In this document: positions 1 to 8,575 of the stretch, in pieces
Layout: each line of letters opens with the position of its first letter
Position numbering within the stretch: the stretch's first letter is position 1
NCBI RefSeq assembly: GCF_014851905.1
Contig: NZ_JACVAQ010000002.1
Location: forward strand, 310,001-374,000
DNA length: 64,000 nucleotides
Reading direction: 5' to 3'
From: Pseudomonas sp. PDM14
Lineage (GTDB): Bacteria > Pseudomonadota > Gammaproteobacteria > Pseudomonadales > Pseudomonadaceae
Notes under the pieces: model-generated
Databases searched by the model: none
The model's input: the letters and a program-made list of their open reading frames with translations, nothing else
Told to the model about the DNA's origin: nothing
Position numbers and translations under genes: made by a program

Positions 1-462
1 CGGCAGGAGCACGGCCAGGTGCTGCTTGGTGTGCAGGATGACGTTGGCCAAGGCGACCTTGCCGGTGCTGATCAGGGTTTCACGCAGCAGCGCATAGACC
101 TTCTCGCCGCGCTTGTCGGGGGCGAGGAAATACGGCGTGTCGATGTGCTGCAGCGGCACCTCGGCACTGTCGACGAAGGAGAAGATGTCGATGGTCTGGG
201 TCGAGGTCGGGTGCGCCGAGCGGATTTCCTCCTCGCTGAGCACCACGTAGCGGCCTTTCTCGTACTGCACGCCCTTGGCGATGTGCTCCTTGCTGACTTC
301 CTTGCCGGTAACCTTGTTCACACGCTTGTAGCCGACCGGCTCCATGCTGCGCTCGTCCAGCCAGTCGAAGTCCACGCCCTGGCGGGTGGTGGCGGAGACC
401 AGGGCCACGGGAATGTGCACCAGGCCAAAACTGATCGCCCCTTTCCAGATTGCTCGTGCCAT
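1..462 (-). CDS. ku: Non-homologous end joining protein Ku (partial, C-terminus beyond window)
   Basis: Only the first 154 residues are inside the window; the gene runs off the left edge. The translation starts MARAIWKGAISFGLVHIPV, the hallmark opening of bacterial Ku, and continues with the Ku beta-barrel, including YEKGRYVVLSEEEI and IDIFSFVD. Bacterial Ku forms a homodimeric ring that threads onto DNA ends and recruits the ligase LigD for double-strand break repair. No ligD is visible here. The ATG at 462 fits the family start. It lies in the same orientation as the small gene ending at 498, in a neighbourhood with catalase and glycogen genes that suggests a stationary-phase or stress role (inference). 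Confidence 0.95.
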   Translation of the reverse strand, partial: MARAIWKGAISFGLVHIPVALVSATTRQGVDFDWLDERSMEPVGYKRVNKVTGKEVSKEHIAKGVQYEKGRYVVLSEEEIRSAHPTSTQTIDIFSFVDSAEVPLQHIDTPYFLAPDKRGEKVYALLRETLISTGKVALANVILHTKQHLAVLLP

Positions 463-497
463 GGCGGCGCGTCCTCTCGGTTAACGGCCGGCCCTGG

Positions 498-740
498 CTA
501 CAGCGCCACGTCGTCGCAGTAAATGACCCGGCCTTCGGCGGTGATGTCGCGGATCTGTTGCAGCAGGTTGTCGGCGGCGGTTTCCGCCTCGCTCTCGCAG
601 ACGCAGTCCAGGCCCACGACCCAGAGCACCTGCACATCGGCACCGGGCTGCTTGGGCTGGTATTCGATCAGCCCGACATAGCGGCGACCGTCGTTCATGG
701 CGTCGGTCCAGGCGATGTGGTGTTGAAAGTTCTTGAACAT
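498..740 (-). CDS. Small hypothetical protein (80 aa)
   Basis: The 80-residue product starts MFKNFQHHIAWTDAMNDGRR. It has no signal peptide and no membrane segment, and it contains a Cys pair (DCVC) mid-protein and a single Cys near the end (VIYCDDVAL). The start at 740 is chosen because GGGAG lies 7-8 bases upstream; a longer frame to 797 lacks that support. It lies 35 bp upstream of ku on the same strand and may be cotranscribed with it. I do not recognise a family. Confidence 0.7.
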   Translation of the reverse strand: MFKNFQHHIAWTDAMNDGRRYVGLIEYQPKQPGADVQVLWVVGLDCVCESEAETAADNLLQQIRDITAEGRVIYCDDVAL

Positions 741-814
741 GCCAGGCTCCCGTTCGATCGATGCGCTTATCAGCTGGCTGCATGGTTTCTGAGCCACGCA
801 GCGCGCAAAGAGTT

Positions 815-1312
815 TCAGTCTTCTTGCTTTGCCTGACGCTCGAAGCGTTCGACCAGATGCGGGATGAGATTGAGGATGACCAGCGCCAGCACCGTGCAGA
901 ACACCGCCGTGCCTTCGCGGCCCAGGCCGCAGGCCACGCCGATAGCGGTGGTCAGCCAGATGCCGGCTGCCGTGGTCAGCCCCTTGACCTTGGTCAGGTC
1001 GTCGTTCTTCAGGATGGTACCGGCGCAGAGAAAGCCGATACCCGCCGCCACGCCCTGGATGACCCGGCTCAGGGCGTCCGGCTCGGCGCCGCGCTCGGCC
1101 AGGGCCAATACGAACAGCGCCGCGCCGACCGCGACCAGCATGTGGGTCCGGATACCGGCCGCCTTGCCCTGCTGCTCGCGCTCGAAACCGAGAATCGCAC
1201 CGAGCACGGCGGCCAGCGTCAAGCGCAGGACCACCCGGGTGGTGGTCTCGACTTCGCGCAGATCGGAAAACTCATCGACTATCGTCGCCCAGATGATTTC
1301 CAGGGTACTCAC
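815..1312 (-). CDS. MgtC/SapB family membrane protein
   Basis: The 165-residue integral membrane protein has about four to five hydrophobic segments and carries MgtC family signatures: GFEREQQGKAAGIRTHMLV near residues 42-60 and GIGFLCAGTILK near residue 90. MgtC proteins inhibit F-ATPase or affect adaptation to low magnesium and intracellular life; the short form here has only the membrane domain. The start is GTG at 1312, whose GTGA overlaps the stop of the upstream Cys-rich mini-gene, so translation is probably coupled. No magnesium riboswitch is apparent. Confidence 0.9.
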   Translation of the reverse strand: MSTLEIIWATIVDEFSDLREVETTTRVVLRLTLAAVLGAILGFEREQQGKAAGIRTHMLVAVGAALFVLALAERGAEPDALSRVIQGVAAGIGFLCAGTILKNDDLTKVKGLTTAAGIWLTTAIGVACGLGREGTAVFCTVLALVILNLIPHLVERFERQAKQED

Positions 1313-1467
1313 GATGCCTTGCCAACCTTACCTTCCAGCACGTTGCCCGGCAGATAGCGGCTGGCGCCGCAGCGGCTGCAGGACTGGCACAGCAGATCTT
1401 CGTTGCCAAAATGCACCTGCATGGCATGGGCCCAGATACAACCGTTGATCAAACAAAGAAAAGTCAT
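1309..1467 (-). CDS. Cys-rich mini-protein (52 aa), coupled to MgtC
   Basis: The 52-residue protein begins MTFLCLINGCIWAHAM and has a CxxC-x-x-C knuckle (LLCQSCSRCGASRYLPG) near residues 27-35, suggesting a small zinc ribbon. Five cysteines in 52 residues resemble the PSPA7_2676-type small Cys-rich family of Pseudomonas (recognition by eye). The ATG at 1467 has an excellent GAGGAGGG Shine-Dalgarno, whereas the open frame further upstream has none. Its TGA overlaps the GTG of the MgtC gene. The function is unknown. Confidence 0.75.
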   Translation of the reverse strand: MTFLCLINGCIWAHAMQVHFGNEDLLCQSCSRCGASRYLPGNVLEGKVGKAS

Positions 1468-1605
1468 GACACCCTCCTCGGCATGCGCCGTGAGCACAGG
1501 TTTCATGAGTTTCGAGCGGCGTTTCAGGGTAAAGGTTTGAACAAATTCATCGGTGCAAAGAAAGCTGAACCAATTGCCGGGTCGCCAGGGTCTACAGCTA
1601 ACGAC

Positions 1606-1622
1606 CTCGCCCGCTGGGCGAG
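1606..1622 (+). other. Short GC hairpin in leader of the 1643 gene
   Basis: CTCGCCC and GGGCGAG form a 7-bp stem with a 3-base loop, 20 bases ahead of the ATG at 1643 and just before its AGGGG ribosome site. It has no T-run, so it is not an intrinsic terminator. It may modulate translation or mRNA stability. The divergent 175-bp spacer (1468-1642) also contains TCTACAGCT near 1591, a weak RpoS-like -10 candidate. Confidence 0.35.
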
Positions 1623-1642
1623 ACCAGTTACAGGGGACCATC

Positions 1643-1867
1643 ATGGCCAAGACCTACCGCTACCTGGTCAGCTACATCGCTGCCAACCAGCCGTGCTCGC
1701 GGGAAATCGAGAGTGAACAGGCCGGCCTCACGCCGCAGCAGGCCGAAGCGATCCTGTATGAGCTGCAGGACGCCAACGATCCCGGCGCGATCACCGATGT
1801 CCAGGTAACCGGCCTGTATGACGCCAAGCATGGCGGCAGCGAGCCCGGTCACTACCAGCAGCCCTGA
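1643..1867 (+). CDS. Small hypothetical protein (74 aa)
   Basis: The 74-residue soluble protein starts MAKTYRYLVSYIAANQPCSR. It has one Cys, a mixed charge pattern and no signal peptide. The ATG at 1643 follows CAGGGGACC, a good ribosome site, so the longer frame back to 1553 is not used. The Rossmann-fold gene begins 13 bp after its stop on the same strand, suggesting a two-gene unit. No family is recognised. Confidence 0.7.
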   Translation: MAKTYRYLVSYIAANQPCSREIESEQAGLTPQQAEAILYELQDANDPGAITDVQVTGLYDAKHGGSEPGHYQQP

Positions 1868-1880
1868 ACCGGTAGCGGCC

Positions 1881-2534
1881 ATGAAGAATCTCGAAACCCC
1901 CGCCCGCAAACTGGCCCTCTACGGTGCCACCGGCAGTGTTGGCAGCGCGCTGCTGGTCGAGGCCCTGAGCCGTCAGTATGAAACTACGGCAATCCTCAGC
2001 GACCTCAACGCGATCCAGTCGCGCCCCGGCATTCGTGCCAAGCGCGGCGACCTGTTCGACCCGATCAGCGTCAGCCAGAGCGTGGCGGGCATGGATGCGG
2101 TGATCTGCGTGCTGTCCAGCACCCACCTCAGCGCCGGCAACACGGAAGCCGATACCCATACCTTCAGCCAGCTGTTCAAGGCGGTGAACGCCTTGCTCGA
2201 AGGGCTGACCCTGGCCGAGGTCCGCCGTCTGCTGCTGATCGGCGATTTCGCCTGGATGGAAGACGACGCCTTGAGCGACACGCCAGCCCAGCATCTGCAG
2301 GACCGGCTGACCGAAAGCCCGATCGTCTGGACGCTGGTGGATGCACCGTCCGTCGGTGACGACGCAGTGAATTTCGAGCAACTGGCCGCCGCCAGTGGCG
2401 TCAAGGCCCCCAGCCCGCTCATCGCCGAGCTGCAACGCTTCGCCGCAGGCGCGCTGGATGAGCTTGAATTAAACCTGCACGTGCATTGCCGCCTGCAGTT
2501 GATCGACCAGCAGCGCACAGCGCCTAAACCTTAG
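1881..2534 (+). CDS. NAD(P)-binding Rossmann-fold (NmrA/SDR-like) protein
   Basis: The 217-residue protein has an N-terminal dinucleotide motif LYGATGSVGSALL (GxxGxxG, near residues 13-25). It continues with the atypical-SDR pattern: a short second strand (ILSDL), then DAVICVLSS, then LLLIGDFAWM. No Tyr-x3-Lys catalytic pair is evident, so it resembles NmrA-like sensors or epimerase-related proteins more than classical SDR enzymes. The substrate is unknown. ATG at 1881. Confidence 0.75.
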   Translation: MKNLETPARKLALYGATGSVGSALLVEALSRQYETTAILSDLNAIQSRPGIRAKRGDLFDPISVSQSVAGMDAVICVLSSTHLSAGNTEADTHTFSQLFKAVNALLEGLTLAEVRRLLLIGDFAWMEDDALSDTPAQHLQDRLTESPIVWTLVDAPSVGDDAVNFEQLAAASGVKAPSPLIAELQRFAAGALDELELNLHVHCRLQLIDQQRTAPKP

Positions 2535-2603
2535 GTGCGCACTGATGGTCACAACCAAGGGCGGTAACCACCGCTCTGAAGATAACGTCGAGGAGGCCTC
2601 TCG

Positions 2604-2855
2604 ATGAGCCCTGAAAGCGTGATTCTGTTGATGATTTCCGGTTGGCTGCTGGTTGCCGCCTCCATGCTCTGGGGCATGCTGCGCCTGGCGCGGCGCCATC
2701 AGACGATGGCCATGCTGGCCCAGTCGGAACAAAGCCAACGCCAGGAGCAGACCCTGGAGCAACTCAAGGTGGTGCCCGCGCGCCGCGCGCACAAGCCACC
2801 GAAGCCGCGCAAACACCGGCACATGACCGGTCACGGGCGCTTGCACCCGGTCTGA
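2604..2855 (+). CDS. Small single-span membrane protein
   Basis: The 83-residue product has one N-terminal transmembrane helix (about residues 6-28, ILLMISGWLLVAASMLWGML). A Gln/Glu-rich helix follows, and then a very basic C-terminus rich in Arg, Lys, His and Pro. The ATG at 2604 follows GAGGAGGCCTCTCG, a strong ribosome site. Such small basic-tailed membrane proteins are common in Pseudomonas and have no assigned role. It is followed by a terminator before katE. Confidence 0.65.
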   Translation: MSPESVILLMISGWLLVAASMLWGMLRLARRHQTMAMLAQSEQSQRQEQTLEQLKVVPARRAHKPPKPRKHRHMTGHGRLHPV

Positions 2856-2897
2856 CTCATCCCTTCCTTTTGCTTGATTGCGGCCTGTGGGCCTAGA

Positions 2898-2931
2898 ACG
2901 CCGGACTGGAGTCATCCAGCCCGGCGTTTTT
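2898..2931 (+). terminator. Intrinsic terminator after the 2604 gene
   Basis: AACGCCGGACTGGA pairs with TCCAGCCCGGCGTT around a four-base loop and is followed by TTTTT. It lies between the small membrane protein gene and the convergent end of katE. The opposite strand lacks a comparable T-run, so it mainly serves the plus strand. Confidence 0.8.
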
Positions 2932-2934
2932 CTG

Positions 2935-5085
2935 TCAGGCCGGCACGCGCTTGGCCTTGTCCTCCCGCGCCCACACCCGATGCTGGGCTATTGCCGCAAC
3001 GAATGCAGGGATTACCTGGGCGGCCTTGGCGCCGCTGAGCAGCCCCTCGTCCGCTTCCAGGTAGAGCTGGCTGGCCAGGTCGCCGGCTTCCCCGCACAGC
3101 GCGATGGCTTTCAGGTGCTTGTACGCTTCGAGCAGGTAGTGCAGGGCCGCACCGTCAGTGCCGAAGGTCTTCGCCGCCTGGGCGCCACCGGGTACGAAGA
3201 CGGCGTCGAAGGCAATCGACGGCAGGCCGAGCATGCTGTCATCGGGCGTCAGTGCCTTGCCTTCTGCCGTCTTCACCGCGGCCGAGCTGGGGGCCAGCAG
3301 CTTGGCACTGGCGCCCTGCTTCTTCAGCGCATCGAGCAGCTGTTTGACGTCGGCATCACGCACGCCATCGGCGATCAGCACCGCCACCTTGCGCGACTTG
3401 ATGTTGCCAGCCAGCAGATTGAGCTGGCTCAACGCCGGCGACTGTTTCAGCTGGGTCTTGCGCGGCGTGACCGTCGGCGCCTTGGGAGCTGGCAAGCCCA
3501 GGTTCTCGGCCACCCGTTTGGCCAGCGTCAGGTCGATGTTGGCGAGAATTTCATTGACCTGGCGCTCGCGGATGAAGGTTCGCTCGACCTTGCCCAGCTC
3601 GAAACTGTAGGCGCCGATGATGTGCTCCTTCTCCACCGCGCTCATGCTGTTCCAGAACAGCGTGGCCTGGGAAAAGTGATCACCGAAGGACTCGGCACGT
3701 TTGCGCAGTTTGACCCCGGAGATTGCCTGCGGGTACGACTCGAAGCCCCCACCGCTGGCCGCCGGCGGGGTTTCCTTGGGCCAGCCGCTGTCGATGGAAT
3801 TGGGCTCGTACGGCGCCCGTCCCTTGTTGATGGTCTGCCGGTGCATGGCGTCGCGCTGGTTGTTATGGAACGGACACACAGGGCGGTTGATCGGGATCTC
3901 GTTGAAGTTCGGCCCGCCCAGGCGCGATAGCTGCGTGTCGGTATAGGAAAACAGCCGGCCCTGCATCAGCGGGTCGTTGCTGAAGTCGATGCCAGGAACG
4001 ATATGACCGACGTGGAACGCGGCCTGCTCGGTCTCGGCAAAGAAGTTGTCCGGGTTGCGGTTGAGCACCATCTTGCCGAGCTTGCGCACCGGCACCAGTT
4101 CTTCTGGCACCAGCTTGGTCGGGTCGAGCAGGTCGAAATCGAACTTGTCCTCGTCCTCCTCGGCGATCACCTGCACACCCAGTTCCCACTCCGGGTAATC
4201 ACCGTTCTCGATATCGTTCCACAGCTGGCGCCGGTGGAAGTCCGGGTCCTTGCCGGCGAGTTTCTGCGCTTCGTCCCAGACCAGGGAAAACACCCCGGAG
4301 ACCGGTTTCCAGTGGAATTTGACGAACACGCTGCGCCCCTCGGCGTTGATCAGGCGGAAGGTGTGTACACCGAAGCCCTGCATGGCGCGGTAAGTGACCG
4401 GGATCGCGCGGTCAGACATGGTCCACAGCACCATGTGCGCGGACTCCGGCTGCAGCGAAACGAAGTCCCAGAAGGTGTCGTGCGCCGAACCACCGGTTGG
4501 CATTTCGTTGTGCGCCTCGGGCTTCACCGCGTGGACGAAGTCGGGAAACTTGATCGCATCCTGAATGAAGAACACCGGCATGTTGTTGCCGACCAGGTCG
4601 AAGTTGCCCTCATCGGTGTAGAACTTCACCGCGAAGCCACGCACATCACGCACGGTGTCGGCCGAGCCGCGCGGGCCCTGCACGGTGGAGAAGCGCACGA
4701 ACACAGGGGTCTGCTTGTCCGGGTGGTTGAGGAAATCGGCCTTGGTCAGGTCAGTGGCCGCCTCATAGGCCTGGAAATAGCCATGCGCCCCGGCGCCACG
4801 GGCATGCACCACCCGCTCGGGGATGCGCTCGTGGTCGAAGTGGGTGATCTTCTCGCGCATGATGAAGTCTTCCAGCAAGGAAGGCCCCCGCTCCCCCGCT
4901 TTCAGGCTGTTCTTGTTATCGGCGATCCGGGTCCCGGTATTGGTAGTCAGGGCCTGGCCGCTGGCGTCTTCACGAAAGTCCTGCAGTTGCGCGAGCTTGG
5001 CATTGCGGTTGCGGCGGTCCGTCGTATCGGTTCCAGCCAGTTCGCTGGCAGCTTCGGCGGATGCGGGTTTCTTTGGCGCGGGCAT
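2935..5085 (-). CDS. katE: Catalase HPII (large-subunit, clade 2, with DJ-1-like C-terminal domain)
   Basis: This 716-residue monofunctional haem catalase breaks hydrogen peroxide into water and oxygen. The visible active-site residues are His94 (RVVHARGAG), Asn167 ([10 protein letters not shown]) and the proximal Tyr381 (RLFSYTDTQ). His358 (AAFHVGH) occupies the position of E. coli HPII His392, which is covalently bonded to the haem-ligating Tyr; all spacings match HPII exactly. Residues about 565-700 form the flavodoxin/DJ-1-like extension ([23 protein letters not shown]) typical of the large-subunit clade. There is no signal peptide. An AAGGAGAT ribosome site precedes ATG 5085. In relatives katE is RpoS-dependent. 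The 334-bp spacer upstream has no promoter I can call firmly. Confidence 0.97.
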   Translation of the reverse strand: MPAPKKPASAEAASELAGTDTTDRRNRNAKLAQLQDFREDASGQALTTNTGTRIADNKNSLKAGERGPSLLEDFIMREKITHFDHERIPERVVHARGAGAHGYFQAYEAATDLTKADFLNHPDKQTPVFVRFSTVQGPRGSADTVRDVRGFAVKFYTDEGNFDLVGNNMPVFFIQDAIKFPDFVHAVKPEAHNEMPTGGSAHDTFWDFVSLQPESAHMVLWTMSDRAIPVTYRAMQGFGVHTFRLINAEGRSVFVKFHWKPVSGVFSLVWDEAQKLAGKDPDFHRRQLWNDIENGDYPEWELGVQVIAEEDEDKFDFDLLDPTKLVPEELVPVRKLGKMVLNRNPDNFFAETEQAAFHVGHIVPGIDFSNDPLMQGRLFSYTDTQLSRLGGPNFNEIPINRPVCPFHNNQRDAMHRQTINKGRAPYEPNSIDSGWPKETPPAASGGGFESYPQAISGVKLRKRAESFGDHFSQATLFWNSMSAVEKEHIIGAYSFELGKVERTFIRERQVNEILANIDLTLAKRVAENLGLPAPKAPTVTPRKTQLKQSPALSQLNLLAGNIKSRKVAVLIADGVRDADVKQLLDALKKQGASAKLLAPSSAAVKTAEGKALTPDDSMLGLPSIAFDAVFVPGGAQAAKTFGTDGAALHYLLEAYKHLKAIALCGEAGDLASQLYLEADEGLLSGAKAAQVIPAFVAAIAQHRVWAREDKAKRVPA

Positions 5086-5419
5086 CGGTATCTCCTTGGA
5101 TCAGGCGGGAGCGATCGGCTGCAGGCTGGCCTGCATGTCGCTTCTGTTCTGCGGTGACGGCACCGTACGGCGGCGCCCCGGCGGTCACGCGGGGATGCGG
5201 ACCTGATGTTGTGAGCCGGCTGGGGCCATGAGGTTCTATATTTCGGACCAATGAGCCGTGCGCAACCACAGGCTGCTGGCGCCGGGCCGATAAGGCCCAT
5301 GCGACAAGGCCTGCGTGGAGTTGACGGCGCGATTCACCGATTGATAAAAACAATCACCGGCAACCACACGCCCCTGAGGTTGGGCTCAGCTTCGGAGACA
5401 GGCAGCGGATGGATCGACC
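5086..5419. other. Divergent spacer between katE and the DUF1652 gene
   Basis: This is 334 bp without a credible gene. It must contain the katE promoter (minus) and that of the DUF1652 pair (plus). TTCTATATTT at 5234-5243 is an RpoS-like -10 candidate on the plus strand and reads as TATAGA on the minus strand. GATTG-7-CAATC (5339-5355) is a small AT-rich inverted repeat. Neither is strong enough to call alone. Confidence 0.4.
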
Positions 5420-5677
5420 ATGAGCAGAGTTCCTCTCAGAGCCCGCGAAATCGAGCAGGCGTTGCAGGCCTGCATGCACCCGGTGCAGGTTCGCTGCGTA
5501 CGCGAAGAGGACGGCACGCTGACCGTTCACCTGGAGTTGAGTGGCCAGCAGCTGGTCGTGATCGGGGTGAAAAAGGACGACCTTTACGACGAGGCGTCGG
5601 TCCACATATTGGGTCAGGCCCTGCTCGCCGAAGTCAGGGCCGTGTTTTCCATGAACAGCCCGGGGTTGAACCGATGA
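5420..5677 (+). CDS. DUF1652-like small protein
   Basis: The 85-residue soluble protein has REIEQALQACMHPVQVRC then DGTLTVHLEL then LVVIGVKKDDL. This is the alpha-beta pattern of the DUF1652 family, which is almost confined to Pseudomonas and has no known function. The start at 5420 follows GGATGG. Its TGA overlaps the ATG of the next gene (ATGA), so the two are translationally coupled. The family assignment is by eye. Confidence 0.7.
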   Translation: MSRVPLRAREIEQALQACMHPVQVRCVREEDGTLTVHLELSGQQLVVIGVKKDDLYDEASVHILGQALLAEVRAVFSMNSPGLNR

Positions 5678-6081
5678 CCAGCCAACACGCCCGCACCGCC
5701 GACGCCGCCTTTCAGCACGCCTTCGAACAGCGCCTGCGCGGCCCGGTTCTCGCCCGTTTCGAGGAAGCCAGCCGCTACGCAGTCACCCACGGCCAGCACG
5801 TCAGCCTGGAGTCGCTGGCGGACAACCGGCTGGCGCAGCTGGAACTGACGTTGCTCGACCCGCAAGGTGCCCGCAGCCTCTACCGCATCAGCGGCGACCT
5901 GCCCGGCCAGCACATCGTGCTCGAACAGCAGTACGCCAACGGCGACAGCCACCGCCAGGAAATAGCCCTGGCGGCGCTCAACGATACGGTGATCGACACC
6001 GAACTGGCGGCCTTCTTCAGCAAGGCCGCCGGGCTGAAACTCGACTACCTCGCCGAGCGTCACCCCGCCGGTTTCTGGTGA
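5674..6081 (+). CDS. Hypothetical protein coupled to the DUF1652 gene
   Basis: The 135-residue soluble protein is mostly alpha-beta, with no cysteine, signal peptide or membrane span. The start MTSQHARTADAAFQ is fixed by the ATGA overlap with the upstream stop. The 3' end overlaps the convergent glgP gene by 22 bp. I do not recognise a family. Its position between katE and glgP suggests it belongs to the same stress region. Confidence 0.7.
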   Translation: MTSQHARTADAAFQHAFEQRLRGPVLARFEEASRYAVTHGQHVSLESLADNRLAQLELTLLDPQGARSLYRISGDLPGQHIVLEQQYANGDSHRQEIALAALNDTVIDTELAAFFSKAAGLKLDYLAERHPAGFW

Positions 6082-8537
6082 TCCCCGGTCTGGGCGATGC
6101 CCCAGATGTCATTGGCGTATTCACGGATGGTCCGGTCCGAAGAGAACCAGCCAGTGCGTGCAGTGTTCAACACCGCCGAGCGCCACCACTTGGTCGGCGT
6201 CTGCCACAGGGCATCGACCCGCCGTTGCGCGGCCCAGTAGGCGTCGAAGTCGGCGCAGACCATGAAACGGTCGTGGTTGAGCAAGCCATCGATCAGCTCG
6301 ACGTAGCGGCTGGGATCGTCCGGCGAGAACACGCCGTTGCGGATCGCCTCCAGGGCGCTGCCCAGGCGCTCTGAGCCCGCCGCCAGGGCATGACTGTCCA
6401 TTTCCCCGGCACGCCGGCGCATCTCCACTTCCTGCACGGTCATGCCGAAGATGAACATGTGCTCGGTGCCGATCTGCTCGCTCATCTCGACGTTGGCGCC
6501 GTCCAGGGTGCCAATGGTCAGCGCGCCGTTGAGGGCGAACTTCATGTTGCTGGTGCCGGAGGCTTCCAGGCCGGCGGTGGAGATCTGCTCGGAGAGGTCT
6601 GCCGCCGGAATGATCACCTCGGCCAGACTGACGTTGTAGTTGGGCAGGAACACCACCTTGAGCAGGCCACGCACGGTCGGGTCATCGTTGATCGTGCGGC
6701 TGATGTCGTTGGCCAGCTTCACGATCATTTTTGCCTGGTGGTAACTGGCGGCCGCCTTGCCGGCGAAGATCTTCACCCGCGGCACCCAGTCGGTGGCCGG
6801 GTCGTTGCGAATCGCCTGGTACAGCGCCACGGTATGCAGCAGGTTGAGCAGCTGGCGCTTGTACTCGTGGATGCGTTTGACCTGCACGTCGAAGATCGCC
6901 TCGGTTTTCAGGCTGATGCCCAGGCGCTCGTGCACCAGCTTGGCCAGCACCTCCTTGTTGTGCTGGCGACGCGCGGCGAAGTGCTTGCGGAAGGTGGCTT
7001 TCTCGGCGAACGGCTCGATGGCGCGCAGGGCGGTTTCCGGCGAGTCCAGCAGCTCAGGGCCCGCCGCTTCGACCAGCAGCTCGGTGAGCTGTGGGTTGAT
7101 CTGAAACAGCCAGCGGCGGAACGTCACGCCGTTGGTCTTGTTGTTGATCCGCTCCGGGTACAGACCGTGCAAGTCGCTGAACACGGTTTCGCGCATCAGC
7201 TCGGTGTGCAACGCCGACACGCCATTGACGCTATGCGAGCCGAGGAACGCCAGGTTACCCATGCGCACGCGGCGGCCGTGGTCTTCCTCGATCAGCGACA
7301 CGCCGCGCAGCAGGTCGAAGTCGTGGATGTCGCGCGCGCGCAGCGAGTCGATGTGGTAGGCGTTGATCAGGTAGATGATCTGCATGTGCCGCGGCAGCAG
7401 GCGCTCCATCAGCGACACCGGCCAGGACTCCAGCGCCTCCGGCAGCAACGTGTGGTTGGTGTAGGCCAGGGTGCCGACGGTCAGCTCCCAGGCATCGAAC
7501 CAGCTCAGGTGGTGCTCGTCGACCAGCAGGCGCATCAGCTCGGCGACGGCGATCGAGGGGTGCGTGTCGTTGAGCTGGATCGCCACTTCACGCGGCAGCA
7601 GGCGGATATCACCGCGCAGGTCCATGTGCCGCTTGAGCAGGTCCTGCAGCGAGGCGGAAACGAAGAAGAACTCCTGGCGCAGGCGCAGCTCCTGGCCGGC
7701 CTCGGTGCTGTCGGCCGGGTACAGCACGCGCGAAATGCTCTCGGCGCGCACCACATCCGCCACCGCACCAAAGTGGTCGCCGGCATTGAAGCGCTCCAGC
7801 TGCAGGTCTTCCTCGGCCCGCGCACGCCACAGACGCAGGGTGTTGACGCTGGAGCGACGCCAGCCGACCACCGGGGTGTCGTAGGCGATGGCGCGGATCG
7901 TCTCGGTGGGCATCCACGCCTGTCGCGGCAGGTTGTCGTCACCGACATGGCTGGCGACGCTGCCGCCGAAGCCGATGCTGTAGCTGACTTCCGGGCGCTC
8001 GAACTCCCAGGGGTTGCCGAAATCCAGCCAGGTTTCCGTGTGCTCCTGCTGCCAGCCATCGGCGATCACCTGGCGAAACAGGCCGTGCTCGTAGCGGATG
8101 CCGTAGCCGTGGGCGGCCAGGTTGAGCGTGGCCATGCTCTCCATGAAACAGGCGGCTAGGCGCCCGAGCCCGCCATTGCCCAGCGCCGCATCCGGTTCCC
8201 AGCCGCGGATTTCCTCGAAATCCACCCCCAGTTCGCCGAGCGCCTGGCGCGCTACGTCGAGCAGGCCGAGGTTGCTCAGGTTATCCACCAGCAGGCGGCC
8301 GATGAGGAACTCCAGAGACAGGTAGTAGACGCGCTTGCGCTTCTTGCCCTTGACGTGGGCCGAGGCCTCTTCCCATTCGTCGATGACGTGGTCGCGCGCG
8401 GCCAGGGCGACGGCTTCGAACCAGTCATGGCCGAAGGCGTTCTGCGGGTCCTTGCCGACGGCGTACTTGAGCTTGGCCAGGATGCTGGCCTTGAAAGCGG
8501 CGACCGGATCGACCGCCGGAGCTGTATCACTGGGCAT
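6060..8537 (-). CDS. glgP: Glycogen/maltodextrin phosphorylase
   Basis: This 825-residue GT35 phosphorylase releases glucose-1-phosphate from alpha-1,4-glucan ends, using pyridoxal phosphate. The PLP-binding lysine is Lys666 in EASGTSNMKFALNG, followed by the family signature TIGTLDGANVEM. The N-terminal part has YYLSLEFLIGR and NGGLGRLAACFM. Length and motif order are normal. Ribosome site AAGGGGAT precedes ATG 8537. The 3' end overlaps the convergent 5674-6081 gene by 22 bp. Glycogen mobilisation beside katE and ku matches a stationary-phase cluster known in P. aeruginosa. Confidence 0.97.
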   Translation of the reverse strand: MPSDTAPAVDPVAAFKASILAKLKYAVGKDPQNAFGHDWFEAVALAARDHVIDEWEEASAHVKGKKRKRVYYLSLEFLIGRLLVDNLSNLGLLDVARQALGELGVDFEEIRGWEPDAALGNGGLGRLAACFMESMATLNLAAHGYGIRYEHGLFRQVIADGWQQEHTETWLDFGNPWEFERPEVSYSIGFGGSVASHVGDDNLPRQAWMPTETIRAIAYDTPVVGWRRSSVNTLRLWRARAEEDLQLERFNAGDHFGAVADVVRAESISRVLYPADSTEAGQELRLRQEFFFVSASLQDLLKRHMDLRGDIRLLPREVAIQLNDTHPSIAVAELMRLLVDEHHLSWFDAWELTVGTLAYTNHTLLPEALESWPVSLMERLLPRHMQIIYLINAYHIDSLRARDIHDFDLLRGVSLIEEDHGRRVRMGNLAFLGSHSVNGVSALHTELMRETVFSDLHGLYPERINNKTNGVTFRRWLFQINPQLTELLVEAAGPELLDSPETALRAIEPFAEKATFRKHFAARRQHNKEVLAKLVHERLGISLKTEAIFDVQVKRIHEYKRQLLNLLHTVALYQAIRNDPATDWVPRVKIFAGKAAASYHQAKMIVKLANDISRTINDDPTVRGLLKVVFLPNYNVSLAEVIIPAADLSEQISTAGLEASGTSNMKFALNGALTIGTLDGANVEMSEQIGTEHMFIFGMTVQEVEMRRRAGEMDSHALAAGSERLGSALEAIRNGVFSPDDPSRYVELIDGLLNHDRFMVCADFDAYWAAQRRVDALWQTPTKWWRSAVLNTARTGWFSSDRTIREYANDIWGIAQTGDHQKPAG

Positions 8538-8575
8538 GCGCTATCCCCTTGCTGTGGATGGCTGGGTGAGCGGGC

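Noticed and set aside
5339..5355. GATTG-7-CAATC inverted repeat as a regulatory operator
   Set aside because: Arms of five A/T-rich bases are expected by chance and lie in no defined relation to a promoter.
5251..5673. Upstream extension of the 5674 gene through the DUF1652 gene in another frame
   Set aside because: The ATGA overlap and the DUF1652 frame explain the region; the extension has no supported start.
6390..8159. A 589-codon open frame antisense to glgP
   Set aside because: It has no recognisable domain and no ribosome site, and it mirrors the high-GC third-position bias of glgP. It is a shadow frame.
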